Shown here piece after piece: positions 18,670 to 28,497 of a stretch of DNA of 64,000 nucleotides (the first letter of the stretch is position 1; each line of letters opens with the position of its first letter). Source of the stretch: an uncultured Alphaproteobacteria bacterium. Its GTDB lineage: Bacteria; Pseudomonadota; Alphaproteobacteria; Rhodobacterales; Rhodobacteraceae. The position numbers and the translations under genes were made by a program. The stretch lies in contig CACESU010000001.1 of NCBI GenBank assembly GCA_902562285.1, forward strand, positions 62,001 to 126,000, in the 5' to 3' direction. The notes below the pieces were generated by a model. The model was given only the letters and a program-made list of their open reading frames with translations, searched no databases and had not been told where the DNA came from.

Positions 18670-19626
18670 TTACGTTTGTTTATTATTCTTTAAATAATCA
18701 TAAAGTTCAACAACAACCTGTTCATAACTTTTTTTTGGCTGATAACCAGTATCTTTATATAAATTTTTAATAGAGAAGTCACTTTTGGACAGCTTCACGT
18801 CATTATACTCTAGCTTTCCAAATTGCATTTTTTCACCAGATGGATATAATTTGTACATTCTCTCTACATAATTTCTAAGTTGTCGTGGATCTCCAGAGCC
18901 TACCCAATATTCAGAGTTAGGCTTCCCCTTTTTTCCAATTAGATAATAACCATTACAACAATCAAAGAGTGAAATAACATCAAAATACTGATTTCCTGAT
19001 GAAAATAACAATTTCTTTTTTTTCATTAATTTTTGTAGAGTTACTTGTAAAAAAGAGTCTTTATAGTCATCTCTTCCCATTACGTGAGAATGAAGTACAT
19101 AAATAAAATTTATATCAAGCTTACTAGCATAAGCTTTTAATGCATATCTTGCAGCAATTTTTGATGATGCATATATAACATGTCTATTGTATTCACTATT
19201 TTTTTTATAATCAAGATCCATGTATTTATTAGTGAAAGTCTCTTCCATGGTACCAATTTGACAAAAAGTAAGGCACTTTAACTCATTTGCAGTTTCAAGC
19301 GCAGATACTGATTCACTAACATTTTTGATCTGTGCTTCAATTGAAAGATCTGATAGTTGATTTATGCCTCCCCATGCAAGATTAAAAAAAACGCAGGCTT
19401 CATCTGGAGACCATTTTATTTCTTTAATTCTATACTTAAGCTTACAAATTTCGTTCATACTAATTTTGAGATAGATAGATTTTTCTAATTTTTTTTTGCG
19501 AAGCTCTGATATTTCGCTAATTGTTTTTCTTCCCAGAGAAAGTACCTCTATTCCGTTATCACATAGAAATTCTACAAATGCGGATCCAATAAAACCTGTA
19601 GCTCCGGTTACAATTGCCTTTTTCAT
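18670..19626 (-). CDS. NAD-dependent epimerase/dehydratase (extended SDR)
   Basis: KKAIVTGATGFIGSAFVEFL; YASSKIAARYALKAYA. Confidence 0.82.
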   Translation of the reverse strand: MKKAIVTGATGFIGSAFVEFLCDNGIEVLSLGRKTISEISELRKKKLEKSIYLKISMNEICKLKYRIKEIKWSPDEACVFFNLAWGGINQLSDLSIEAQIKNVSESVSALETANELKCLTFCQIGTMEETFTNKYMDLDYKKNSEYNRHVIYASSKIAARYALKAYASKLDINFIYVLHSHVMGRDDYKDSFLQVTLQKLMKKKKLLFSSGNQYFDVISLFDCCNGYYLIGKKGKPNSEYWVGSGDPRQLRNYVERMYKLYPSGEKMQFGKLEYNDVKLSKSDFSIKNLYKDTGYQPKKSYEQVVVELYDYLKNNKQT

Positions 19627-19627
19627 T

Positions 19628-20539
19628 CTAGAAACTCTCTTTCAAAATATCTTCAAAAATACTAGAGGGACTGAAACCTGTGTCTTGCTTAAGTTGTGAA
19701 TAGTTAAAAAAACTAGACTTGTTAGAAAAAAACTTTTCTGTTTTTTTAATATTTTTTGTTTTTAACAGCTTCTCAAAAGCATTAAAAAATTGTTCCAACG
19801 TAGCTGGGCGCGAAGAACCAATATAGTAATCAGCCTTATTTTTCCCATGACAACCTATCAGTAAATAAGCTTTAGCAACATCTTCTACTGAAATAATGTC
19901 AAAAAGCTGACTATTAGTCGGCTTTTGATATTTAATATTTTTTGAAATTTTTTTTAAAGTGTTTGCTACATAAGAACCATTTTGAAGAGTGAAGTCCAAA
20001 GGTACAGATAGACGAGTGTGTACATAGTCAATTTTACATAAATAAGCGACTATTTTGCACATATCTCGAGCGGCTATTTTTGCCAGCGAATAATTCATTT
20101 GTGTAGAATTAAATTCTTTAGAGCTATTTTTAAACCATGAGTCGGCAAAAGTCTCTTCTATAGTGCCAGCATTTACAAATTTTTTACATCCTAAATCATT
20201 TGCTACGGTAATAGCATTTGCTGAATTCCCAACATTTTCCAGTTGACTTTTAAACGTTCCATCAGTTAGTTTTTTTTCCCCACTCCAAGCAAAATTATAA
20301 AAGACGCAGGAGTTATCGGTAACCCAATTAACTTCCTCACTCTTTCTTTTTAATTCTAGTATTCTTTCCATAGGTAAACAAAGGTATTTTACTGCTGATG
20401 AGCCAAAAATTTCTTCGCAGGATCTTTTATCCAATTCTTTTCTTCCTAAACAAAGAAGTTCTATTCCTTTCAAACATAAGAGTTTTACTAATGCTCTGCC
20501 TAGAAGGCCGGTCGAACCTGATATAATTGCTTTTTTCAA
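19628..20539 (-). CDS. NAD-dependent epimerase/dehydratase (extended SDR), tandem paralogue
   Basis: KKAIISGSTGLLGRALVKLL; YSLAKIAARDMCK; collinear similarity to 18670..19626. Confidence 0.82.
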   Translation of the reverse strand: MKKAIISGSTGLLGRALVKLLCLKGIELLCLGRKELDKRSCEEIFGSSAVKYLCLPMERILELKRKSEEVNWVTDNSCVFYNFAWSGEKKLTDGTFKSQLENVGNSANAITVANDLGCKKFVNAGTIEETFADSWFKNSSKEFNSTQMNYSLAKIAARDMCKIVAYLCKIDYVHTRLSVPLDFTLQNGSYVANTLKKISKNIKYQKPTNSQLFDIISVEDVAKAYLLIGCHGKNKADYYIGSSRPATLEQFFNAFEKLLKTKNIKKTEKFFSNKSSFFNYSQLKQDTGFSPSSIFEDILKESF

Positions 20540-20907
20540 GACGTATTCTCACCAAAGAAAAAGAATATGATAAGTCAATAGTTAAACTGTTACTTAGGAT
20601 TATTGTCAACTCCTTCATTTCTAAGTTACTTAAAACCCCAGCACAAAATCTAGTAATTAACTTTGCTTTTTTGTTATCGATAATCCCAATTTCAAAACAA
20701 CCAAAATCCTCAAAGATTTATTAAATTTTTTTAATTTAAATACTCAGTTTCAAATAAATCTTCCTAAAATTTTTTAAATTATAAGTTAGCTGATTATTTA
20801 AATCTAAAAAAGCAATCTTTTCACAAAGAATAAATTTTTATAATTTCTATTATTGGAGAAAATTTAATTAGTAAAAAAAATCTGAAATTAAAGAATTAAA
20901 CAACAAT

Positions 20908-22029
20908 TCATAAACATTTTTTAATAACGTCTATTACCCTAAGCTGTTCTTCTTCAGAAATATCATGATAACTTGGTAAATTTATAGCCCTTTCTGGGAT
21001 GTCATAAGCATTAGAGTTATTTTTTTTTTCTTCAAACATTTTAAAACTCGACAAAGGCCAAAAAAATACTCTTGTATCTATGTTTTCTTTTGCAAATTCA
21101 TTTAACAGAAGTTCACGCCTAATAAGTGTCTCTGGAGAAAAAACAATCGTTGGCATCCAACAACCATTTTTAATCCCTTGTTTTTCAATATTCATTATTA
21201 CATCAGGACTTGACTCTAAGTTTTTTCTGTAGAAGTCAAGTATTTTCCTTTTTCTTGCTATCAACTGGTCGATCCTTTGTATCTGAGCATAACCAATAGC
21301 AGCTTGCACATTAGACATTTTAAATTTAAAACCTATGATATCAGCCCAAAACTGCTTTTTTTCATCTTTATTGCGACCATGGTTACTTAAAGTAAGAACC
21401 CTTTCAAAAAGCTTTTTATCATTTGTAACAAACATTCCACCTTCTCCAGTGGTTAAAGTTTTTGTACCATGAAAAGAAAAAACACCAAATATGCCCATGC
21501 TCCCAGCTTTTTTATCTTTATAGACTGAGCCGATTGCTTCAGCTGCATCTTCTATTATAGGTATGTTGTATTTTTTTCCAATATTGAGAAGCTCATCCAT
21601 CTCGCATAGGTTACCATAAAGGTGAACTGCTATAATTGCCTTTGTTTTATTTGTTATGGCTTCTTCTACTTTTTTAGGATCTATACACCAGGTGCTGGGA
21701 AGAATATCAACAAATATTGGAACTGCGCCTAGAGAAACTATCGGAGATGCTGTCGCAATCCAGTTAGTATCAGCAAGTATAACTTCATCGCCAGCCTCTA
21801 TACCTAGTGCTGAGAGCCCCATATGAAGAGCCCCTGTACAGCTTGACGTGGCTATAGAGTAATTTACACCTATATGTGCTCCAAAATGCCTTTCAAAACG
21901 GTTTATGTAGCTATAACATTCCGCACCCCACCCATTAGTAACTGCATCTTTAGCGTACTCTACTTCAAGGTTTGTGATAGATGGTTTACTATAAAATATG
22001 CGACTTTTCTTTTCAATCATAAGAGGCAA
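20908..22029 (-). CDS. DegT/DnrJ/EryC1/StrS aminotransferase (perosamine-synthetase-like)
   Basis: ATSSCTGALHMGLSALGIEAGDEVILADTNWIATA; IIEDAAEAIGSVYKDKKAGSMGIFGVFSFHGTKTLTTGEGGM. Confidence 0.93.
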   Translation of the reverse strand: MPLMIEKKSRIFYSKPSITNLEVEYAKDAVTNGWGAECYSYINRFERHFGAHIGVNYSIATSSCTGALHMGLSALGIEAGDEVILADTNWIATASPIVSLGAVPIFVDILPSTWCIDPKKVEEAITNKTKAIIAVHLYGNLCEMDELLNIGKKYNIPIIEDAAEAIGSVYKDKKAGSMGIFGVFSFHGTKTLTTGEGGMFVTNDKKLFERVLTLSNHGRNKDEKKQFWADIIGFKFKMSNVQAAIGYAQIQRIDQLIARKRKILDFYRKNLESSPDVIMNIEKQGIKNGCWMPTIVFSPETLIRRELLLNEFAKENIDTRVFFWPLSSFKMFEEKKNNSNAYDIPERAINLPSYHDISEEEQLRVIDVIKKCL

Positions 22030-22489
22030 AAAAATATTTTAAAATGACTATTTATAAATATAAAAATATTGACTTATTTATCTTTATTATACAAGGATAA
22101 ACATAAACTAATATATATAAAGATCTTTTGAAGTAAGTTATCAATTATTTAATAGTAACTAGCATACCTTTTCCACAGTTTGAATTTGTAGTCTTTTTTT
22201 CTATTCTAAATTAACAAGTAAATAGATTAGCTTATTCTAAAAATTCATTGCACTTAATAGTTCCTCAAACGTAAAATCTAGTATATTATGAACTTACAGC
22301 TAAGCATATCGTTTACGTATAAATAATAGGGAGTTTTTTTCATCAATTTTTATACTGACATAGACTATTATATTTGCTCCATTTCATATTTTTATAGTAA
22401 CATGATGTACATTTAAATCAAAAAATACTTTGCGTTGTGTAAACGAATTCTTAAAATGAAATAAATGATAACCATTTAAAGGGAACGCA

Positions 22490-23587
22490 ATGACTAAAAA
22501 TACAAAGAATTGCGATAGTCTAAATATACCGACGATACCTAACGCCCTTTTGATATCACCAACAGAAAAAACTCATTATGGAAAATTAAATTTACGGAAA
22601 AATAAATTATTAGACTTATATATAAATTCGAGTTACGAAAAGGAATTAACTGTTTATGATAACACTTATTTACTTAATCAATCTCATTCGTTGGAATTTA
22701 ATAAACACTTAAAAGTAGTTTATTCAATCTTCAAAAAAAAATTTAATAGAAATTTGAAAATTGTTGAAATCGGTTGCGGTAAAGGAGATTTTGTAAATCT
22801 TCTTAATTCTGATTCATATTTTGATGCAACGGGCTATGACACTACATACGAAGGGAAAAGCAGAAAAATACACAAAAGATACTTAAATGCTAAAGACAGA
22901 ATAAACGCTAACGTAATTGTCTTAAGGCATGTACTTGAATATTTACCTGACCCATATTCGTTCCTTATATTTCTTAATAAAATTTTTGGAGATGTAGACA
23001 TATATATTGAACAGCTTAATTTTGATTGGACAGTTAGTAAGCAAATATTTAGTGATATAACTTATGAAAGAGTAAATTACTTTACACAAAATTCATTAAA
23101 TCAATTATTTACAAAATCATGTTCAAGTAAATTATTTAATAATCAATATCAATATGTAATTGCCAATCTAAAAAATCTTAATCAAGAATATTATGCCAAA
23201 TTTTCTAACATAGACAACTGGGTTGATATAGATTTTTATTCCCTTTTCCCTCAAATCCATACAAAAATTAAAAATTTAAGTATTGTTGTTGAAGAATCAA
23301 ATAATACATTTCTTTGGGGGGCATCAACAAAAGGTTGCATGTTTCTCCATCACTATTTTAATCTAATAAAATCAACAGAAAAAATAAAATTTGCAATTGA
23401 TATAAATTCAAATTATGTAGATAAATTTTTGCCAAGTTCATACGTTCAAATTAAATCTGCTGAGTTTTTCTATAAAAATGTTTCAAATAATGATTTAGTA
23501 ATTGTTTCAAATGTAAACTATGAAAGTGAAATAAAGAAAGATATTTCAAATTACAGTAATAAGAGGGTTAAAGTTATTACTTTATAA
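22490..23587 (+). CDS. Class I SAM-dependent methyltransferase with C-terminal C-methyltransferase-like domain
   Basis: LKIVEIGCGKGDFVNLL; VLRHVLEYLPDP; FLWGASTKGCMFLHHYF. Confidence 0.75.
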   Translation: MTKNTKNCDSLNIPTIPNALLISPTEKTHYGKLNLRKNKLLDLYINSSYEKELTVYDNTYLLNQSHSLEFNKHLKVVYSIFKKKFNRNLKIVEIGCGKGDFVNLLNSDSYFDATGYDTTYEGKSRKIHKRYLNAKDRINANVIVLRHVLEYLPDPYSFLIFLNKIFGDVDIYIEQLNFDWTVSKQIFSDITYERVNYFTQNSLNQLFTKSCSSKLFNNQYQYVIANLKNLNQEYYAKFSNIDNWVDIDFYSLFPQIHTKIKNLSIVVEESNNTFLWGASTKGCMFLHHYFNLIKSTEKIKFAIDINSNYVDKFLPSSYVQIKSAEFFYKNVSNNDLVIVSNVNYESEIKKDISNYSNKRVKVITL

Positions 23588-23654
23588 CTGATTGCTATAC
23601 TTATTTCAAAGTCGCTTTAATATTAATTTGTAATACAAAGGTATTAAAAATAAT

Positions 23655-23706
23655 TTATAAGAAAAAATTCATTTCTATTATTTAATTCTTCTCTTATAAG
23701 TTTTTT
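23655..23706 (+). terminator. Terminator-like AT-rich hairpin plus T-run
   Basis: TTATAAGAAAAAATT ... AATTCTTCTCTTATAA followed by GTTTTTTATT. Confidence 0.4.
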
Positions 23707-24054
23707 ATTCTACTATCAGCATTTAATATAATAATGTTTCCATTAAAATATTAAAAGCCTTTAAATAGTTGTGTTTATTATCTTTTTATATAGGTGCATT
23801 TGTAATAAATAATTTGCAAACTTTTATAAAAGTTAGATCTATTTAAAATTCTAACACTTCAAAAGTAATTCTGTATCTTCATTATTTATAGATTTCAAAA
23901 AAATTACTTAGTTCTGGTAAATCCGTTATTTTTCTGTCCATAGTTTATATAAAGGTAATGCTTTGTAGTTTGCTTCTTTTATATCTTGATCACTTACCAA
24001 CCGCTAAACCTTACAGCCTTATTTATTTTTTCAGCTGTGAAGTTAGTTTGCAAC

Positions 24055-26685
24055 TCATAGTGGTTTCAAATTATCAAAAGCACCGTTAAGGAAGGGTTTA
24101 TATTTTTTCCATTGCTCTGAACTATTTCTATAAACTTTTTTTCTAACCTGAACGTTAGACGCTGTTGCAACGTTCCTATTATTTTTTTGAGGTGATAGAC
24201 ATTTTTCATCCCAATCTATGCCAAGATAAGTAATTAGTTTTCGAGTTTCGCTTTCCTGATTAACAGTCAGTAGTTCATAATCAAGCTTGTAAATCCTATT
24301 ACTAAGCTTATTCTTCCAAAAATCCATGAGATTTTCATATAATTTATAATAACTAACTACGTCATCAACTGAGTAACAGTAGCCCAAATTTTTTGATACA
24401 AAATACTGCTTAAAATTTGCCCAACATACTGCGGCAGGATTTCTTTTAACGTGAATTATTTTAGCCTCAGGAAAAGCTGCTGCAAGCAGTCCTAAATAAC
24501 GGAAGTTTTGTGGCATCTTATCTGTAATAATCAGATTTTTTTTTGAAACATTCTTTAGTTTTGTTAAATATTTACTTCGGAAATGAATTAAAGATTCCTT
24601 ATTTGATTCAGCAATACCAGTAGCAATCCTCGCCCCAAATTGATCTGCAAAATTTAACTCTCCTGCTCCAGTGACTTTCGAATGAGAAGAAATTATTTGC
24701 TCAACTAAAGTTGTACCAGAGCGAGGCATACCTACAATAAAAATCGGGGTTAAATTCTGTGACATTGTTTTAGGTTCTAATGAATTTTGTTCTATCCGAG
24801 AGTAATTAGCTTTAATTTGCCTGAAGAGTTCGACATCTTGATTGATATCGTAGTTTAACAACTTTTTACGTAGTAAATTACCTTCGCTATAGTGAGTGAA
24901 AGCTTGTTCAAAATCTCCTAAATCCTCACATGCCTTAGCTAAGCCAAAATTAATATGGCAAAGCTGCTCCTCTAAAATATTTTCATCATGATATAGCTCT
25001 AGCATTTTTGAATACTGCTCATCATATAAATCAAATTTTTTTATTGATGTAAGATGTAGGTGGGCTTGAGAATAGTCGGGTTTTAATGCTATTGCTTCAT
25101 TATAGCTGGCTTCAGCTTCTCTTAATCTGCCGAGTTCTTGCAGCGTTATACCTAAGTTGTAGTGGGCTTGAGAATAGTTGGGTTTCAATACAATTGCTTG
25201 GTTATAGCTGGCTTCAGCTTCTCCTAATCTTCCAAGTTCTTGTAGCGTTATACCTAAGTTGTAGTGGGCTTCAGCATATTCAGACTTCAACTTTATTGCT
25301 TGTTTATGGCTGGATTCTGCTTCTCCTAATCTTCCAAGTTATTGAAGCGTATTACCCAAGTTACTATGGGCTTCAGCAAAGTCAGGTTTTAACGCTATTG
25401 CTTGGTTATAGCTGCCTTCAGCTTGTCTTAATCTTCCAAGTTCTTGAAGCGTATTACCTAAGTTGTAGTGGGCTTCAGAATAGTAAGGTTTCAACGTTAT
25501 CGCTTTTGTATGACTGGCTTTGGCTTCGTCTAATCTTCCAAGTTTTTGAAGCGTGTTACCCAAGTTACTATGAGCTTCAGCAAAGGCAGGTTTCAAGGTT
25601 ATTGCTTCATTATAGCTGGCTTCAGCTTCTCTTAATCTGCCGAGTTCTTGCAGCGTTATACCTAAGTTGTAGTGGGCTTGAGAATAGTTGGGTTTCAATA
25701 CAATTGCTTGTTTATAGCTGGCTTCAGCTTCTCCTAATCTTCCAAGTTCTTGTAGCGTTATACCTAAGTTGTAGTGGGCTTCAGCATATTCAGACTTCAA
25801 CTTTATTGCTTGTTTATGGCTGGATTCGGCTTCTCCTAATCTTCCAAGTTCTTGAAGTGTATTACCCAAGTTACTATGGGCTTCAGCAAAGTCAGGTTTT
25901 AACGATATTGCTTTGTTATAGCTGACTTCAGCTTGTCATAATCTTCCAAGTTCTTGAAGCGTATTACCTAAGTTGTAGTGGGCTTCAGCAGAGTCAGGTT
26001 TCAACGTTATCGCTTTTGTATGACTGGCTTTGGCTTCGTCTAATCTTCCAAGTGTTTTGAGTGCAATGCCCAAGTTGCTGTGGGCTTCAGCATCTTGAGG
26101 AGATAATATAACTGCTATCTGATTAGCATCTACGGCTTCAGATTTTCTACCTGTTATTCCTAATACAGCGCCAAGTACTTTCCAGCCAAATTGATGCTCA
26201 GGAAAATTTTGAGTGATTTCTACAGCAAGCTTTTCAACCTCACCAAATCGTCTGTTCTGATAGAGTTCTGAAAGTTTATTCAGTAGTTCTTGAGGTGGGC
26301 TTACTCTTGCGGTTTTTGGTTTTTGAGTTTTAGGCGAGAGTTGTGCTTCCAAGCAATTTAACCTATTTACATCTACACCCTGCTTCTTTGCTTGCTCGAT
26401 GACTTGTTTGGCATTATCAAACTGTTGATCTTTTATTAGGGTATTAATATAGCTCAGCCAAAACTGTTCTATTTTTGGATTGGTCGCGAGGGCAGTTTTA
26501 AATAATAACAATGCAGCATCAGTTTTATCAACAGATACTGCTAATAATCCTAGATTATGGTTGGCATCAGGATGTGATGGTTGTAACTGCAAGATAGACC
26601 GATAAAAACGTTCAGCATCTTGAAGTTTACCCTCTTTATGTGCGACAACACCCTTACGTAGTGCTTGTTCAATTGTCAATTCCAT
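24055..26685 (-). pseudogene. TPR-repeat sulfotransferase family protein, interrupted by two in-frame stops (TAA at 25339-25341, TGA at 25936-25938)
   Basis: Three same-frame ORFs joined by single-substitution stops; N-term MELTIEQALRKGVVAHKEGKLQDAERFYRSILQLQPSHPDANHNLG, 34-aa TPRs, C-term TPIFIVGMPRSGTTLVEQIISSHSKVTGAGEL. Confidence 0.8.
25091..26070. repeat. 102-bp (34-aa TPR) tandem repeat array with a 510-bp higher-order period
   Basis: ATTGCTTCATTATAGCTGGCTTCAGCTTCTCTTAATCTGCCGAGTTCTTGCAGC at 25091 recurs at 25601; following ~470 bp stay collinear. Confidence 0.85.
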
Positions 26686-27077
26686 TAAATACTATTCAAA
26701 ACTTCATCATATATTATGTAAGTAACTGATTTTATTATATTACTCTCCCTTAACTGTTTCAAGCATATAAATATTTTTTTTTATAATCTTTTATTTTAGG
26801 TCTGTAATTATAGCATAAGTAGAAATATTCTAATACGGGTCTGATTTATTTAAAATTTGAACTGTCATATAAATCTCCTCCGACATCTTAACATCTCTCT
26901 CTTCTTTAAAATTCATAATTGTAATTCTTGCGATTGACATATTGAACTCCATTAATCCATTTTATTATAATAACACTTTATTCCTTATTGTATCTTTATT
27001 GCATTTATAGATTAAAAAAAGTTTGTCAGTTTTAGTACCCCTCTTTATTTTTTCTTTTGATAGTTTATATCAAATTC

Positions 27078-27315
27078 ATTCCCTGTGATTCATATCGGTT
27101 TCTGTACGATAGATTTGATTTGAGTCAACGAGCAGTAGAGGGGATTAAAATTATAAAATAATCAAGAATTTAGAATGTTAAGCAGGAACTGGGCACATTT
27201 TATCATAGTAATAGTAATAATGATTTTACTGTACATTTTTGTATATGCATAAAATGAAGAACTGGAAATCAGAGTTTCAGATTAACTATCACGTCAATTT
27301 CCTTATGGAAGATGC
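27078..27315. repeat. Diverged repeat, right copy, including the start of the 27239 ORF
   Basis: CCCTGTGATTCATATCGGTTTCTGTACGATAGATTTGATTTGAGTCAACGAGCAGTAGAG; see 14563-14735. Confidence 0.5.
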
Positions 27316-27502
27316 AACTATGATTACCAAATACGAGGGGATAGTTATTGAAGCAGAAAATGAGAAACAAGTTCAAGATTTAGTTCAAAGTTATTTTAAA
27401 ACTAATCCAGAAAGTTTTGTAGAATCTCCAGAAGATATGATTAGTAAAGTTGCGAGACAGGAACTGATTATAGATAAAGTAAAGAAAGTCTGGAAACATT
27501 AG
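27239..27502 (+). CDS. Small protein of unknown function (~85 aa)
   Basis: ORF MHKMKNWKSEFQINYHVNFLMEDATMITKYEGIVIEAENEKQVQDLVQSYF; likely start at an internal Met. Confidence 0.45.
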   Translation: MYMHKMKNWKSEFQINYHVNFLMEDATMITKYEGIVIEAENEKQVQDLVQSYFKTNPESFVESPEDMISKVARQELIIDKVKKVWKH

Positions 27503-27751
27503 TTCTATCAAAATCCCTAGTCTTGTGATGTACCTATAGTTATTGATACTATTTAATAAAAATATCTATCTCTTATTCCTACTCAATAGTGCCAACTGCA
27601 TAAGTAATTGTTTTTGGTGGATTTCATATTTACTTTGTAAGTACTTTGTAAGTCATTACAGTAAAGCAGAGTAAATTTCGTCTGAAAAAACTTTTATATA
27701 AATTTGTATTAACAATGAAATTGATTACTTTATCCTCTACTGATTTAGTTT

Positions 27752-28396
27752 TTAATTTACCCTATTAAGTTTTACATTAGTGTATGTTTGTGTGATGTCA
27801 CAGTTAGAATTCACTCGATACAAACCAAATTTAAAATACATTTGGTTATATGATTTTTCGATTTTTTTATGAGTAGAAATTAAAAATTTATCATTAACAA
27901 AATAATCAATATCTACTTGTTTCATTGTAGAATTAATTATTGCGGTAAGTTTAAAAGGACCATCTGGTACAGGACCGGCTGTATCTCGCCTATTCTTAGT
28001 GGTTCTAAATTGATTAAAACGGTTTATTCCTAACCAATTAGGAAGACCTTTAAGATAATCACTATAAGTAAAAACTTGGAATAATGTATTTCTATCTGCC
28101 GGAATGCAATTACGATCAATATCAATAGTTGCACTCCATTCCCATTTGCCCCACAAATCATTTCTTTTTGTTTTAACCTCTGAACGTTCGGACCAATCAA
28201 ATTTAGTCCACCCATAGTCTTGGTGGACACTGTCACTATCACAACCGCCTACTTCACCTTTTTTAACATGGAAAATATATGTGCCTTTACTAGGATTAGA
28301 ATAATCGCTATTACAACTTGCTCTTCATTCCACTGCTTGTACTGAAGTTGCTGTTAGTGTTGCAAATGTTAAACCTAATAGTATCTTTTTCATCAT
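27752..28396 (-). pseudogene. Secreted concanavalin-A-fold / polysaccharide-lyase-like protein, interrupted by TGA at codon 24
   Basis: Frame is intact over 215 codons except one TGA (28325-28327): MMKKILLGLTFATLTATSVQAVE*RASCNSDYSNPSKGTYIF...SERSEVKTKRND...TLFQVFTYSD...MYFKFGLYRVNSNC. Confidence 0.65.
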
Positions 28397-28497
28397 ATAC
28401 CTCTATTTTTTCTAACTAATTAAAATGTATATATATTGAAATATTAAATTTTTCTTATTCGCATTCTTTTAAGTTACTGATTTTATTAACTTTTTAA

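Noticed and set aside
25086-25925. 279-aa plus-strand ORF (MLLLHYSWLQLLLICRVLAAL...)
   Set aside because: Antisense translation of the 102-bp TPR repeats; the repeat length is a multiple of three so the opposite frame stays open by periodicity
25091-26070. CRISPR-like array
   Set aside because: Repeats are contiguous 102-bp coding units without spacers and encode TPR motifs
24055-28396. Alternative genetic code (TGA or TAA reassigned)
   Set aside because: Core genes use TAA, TAG and TGA-free frames normally, and the interrupting codons are of different types and confined to accessory genes
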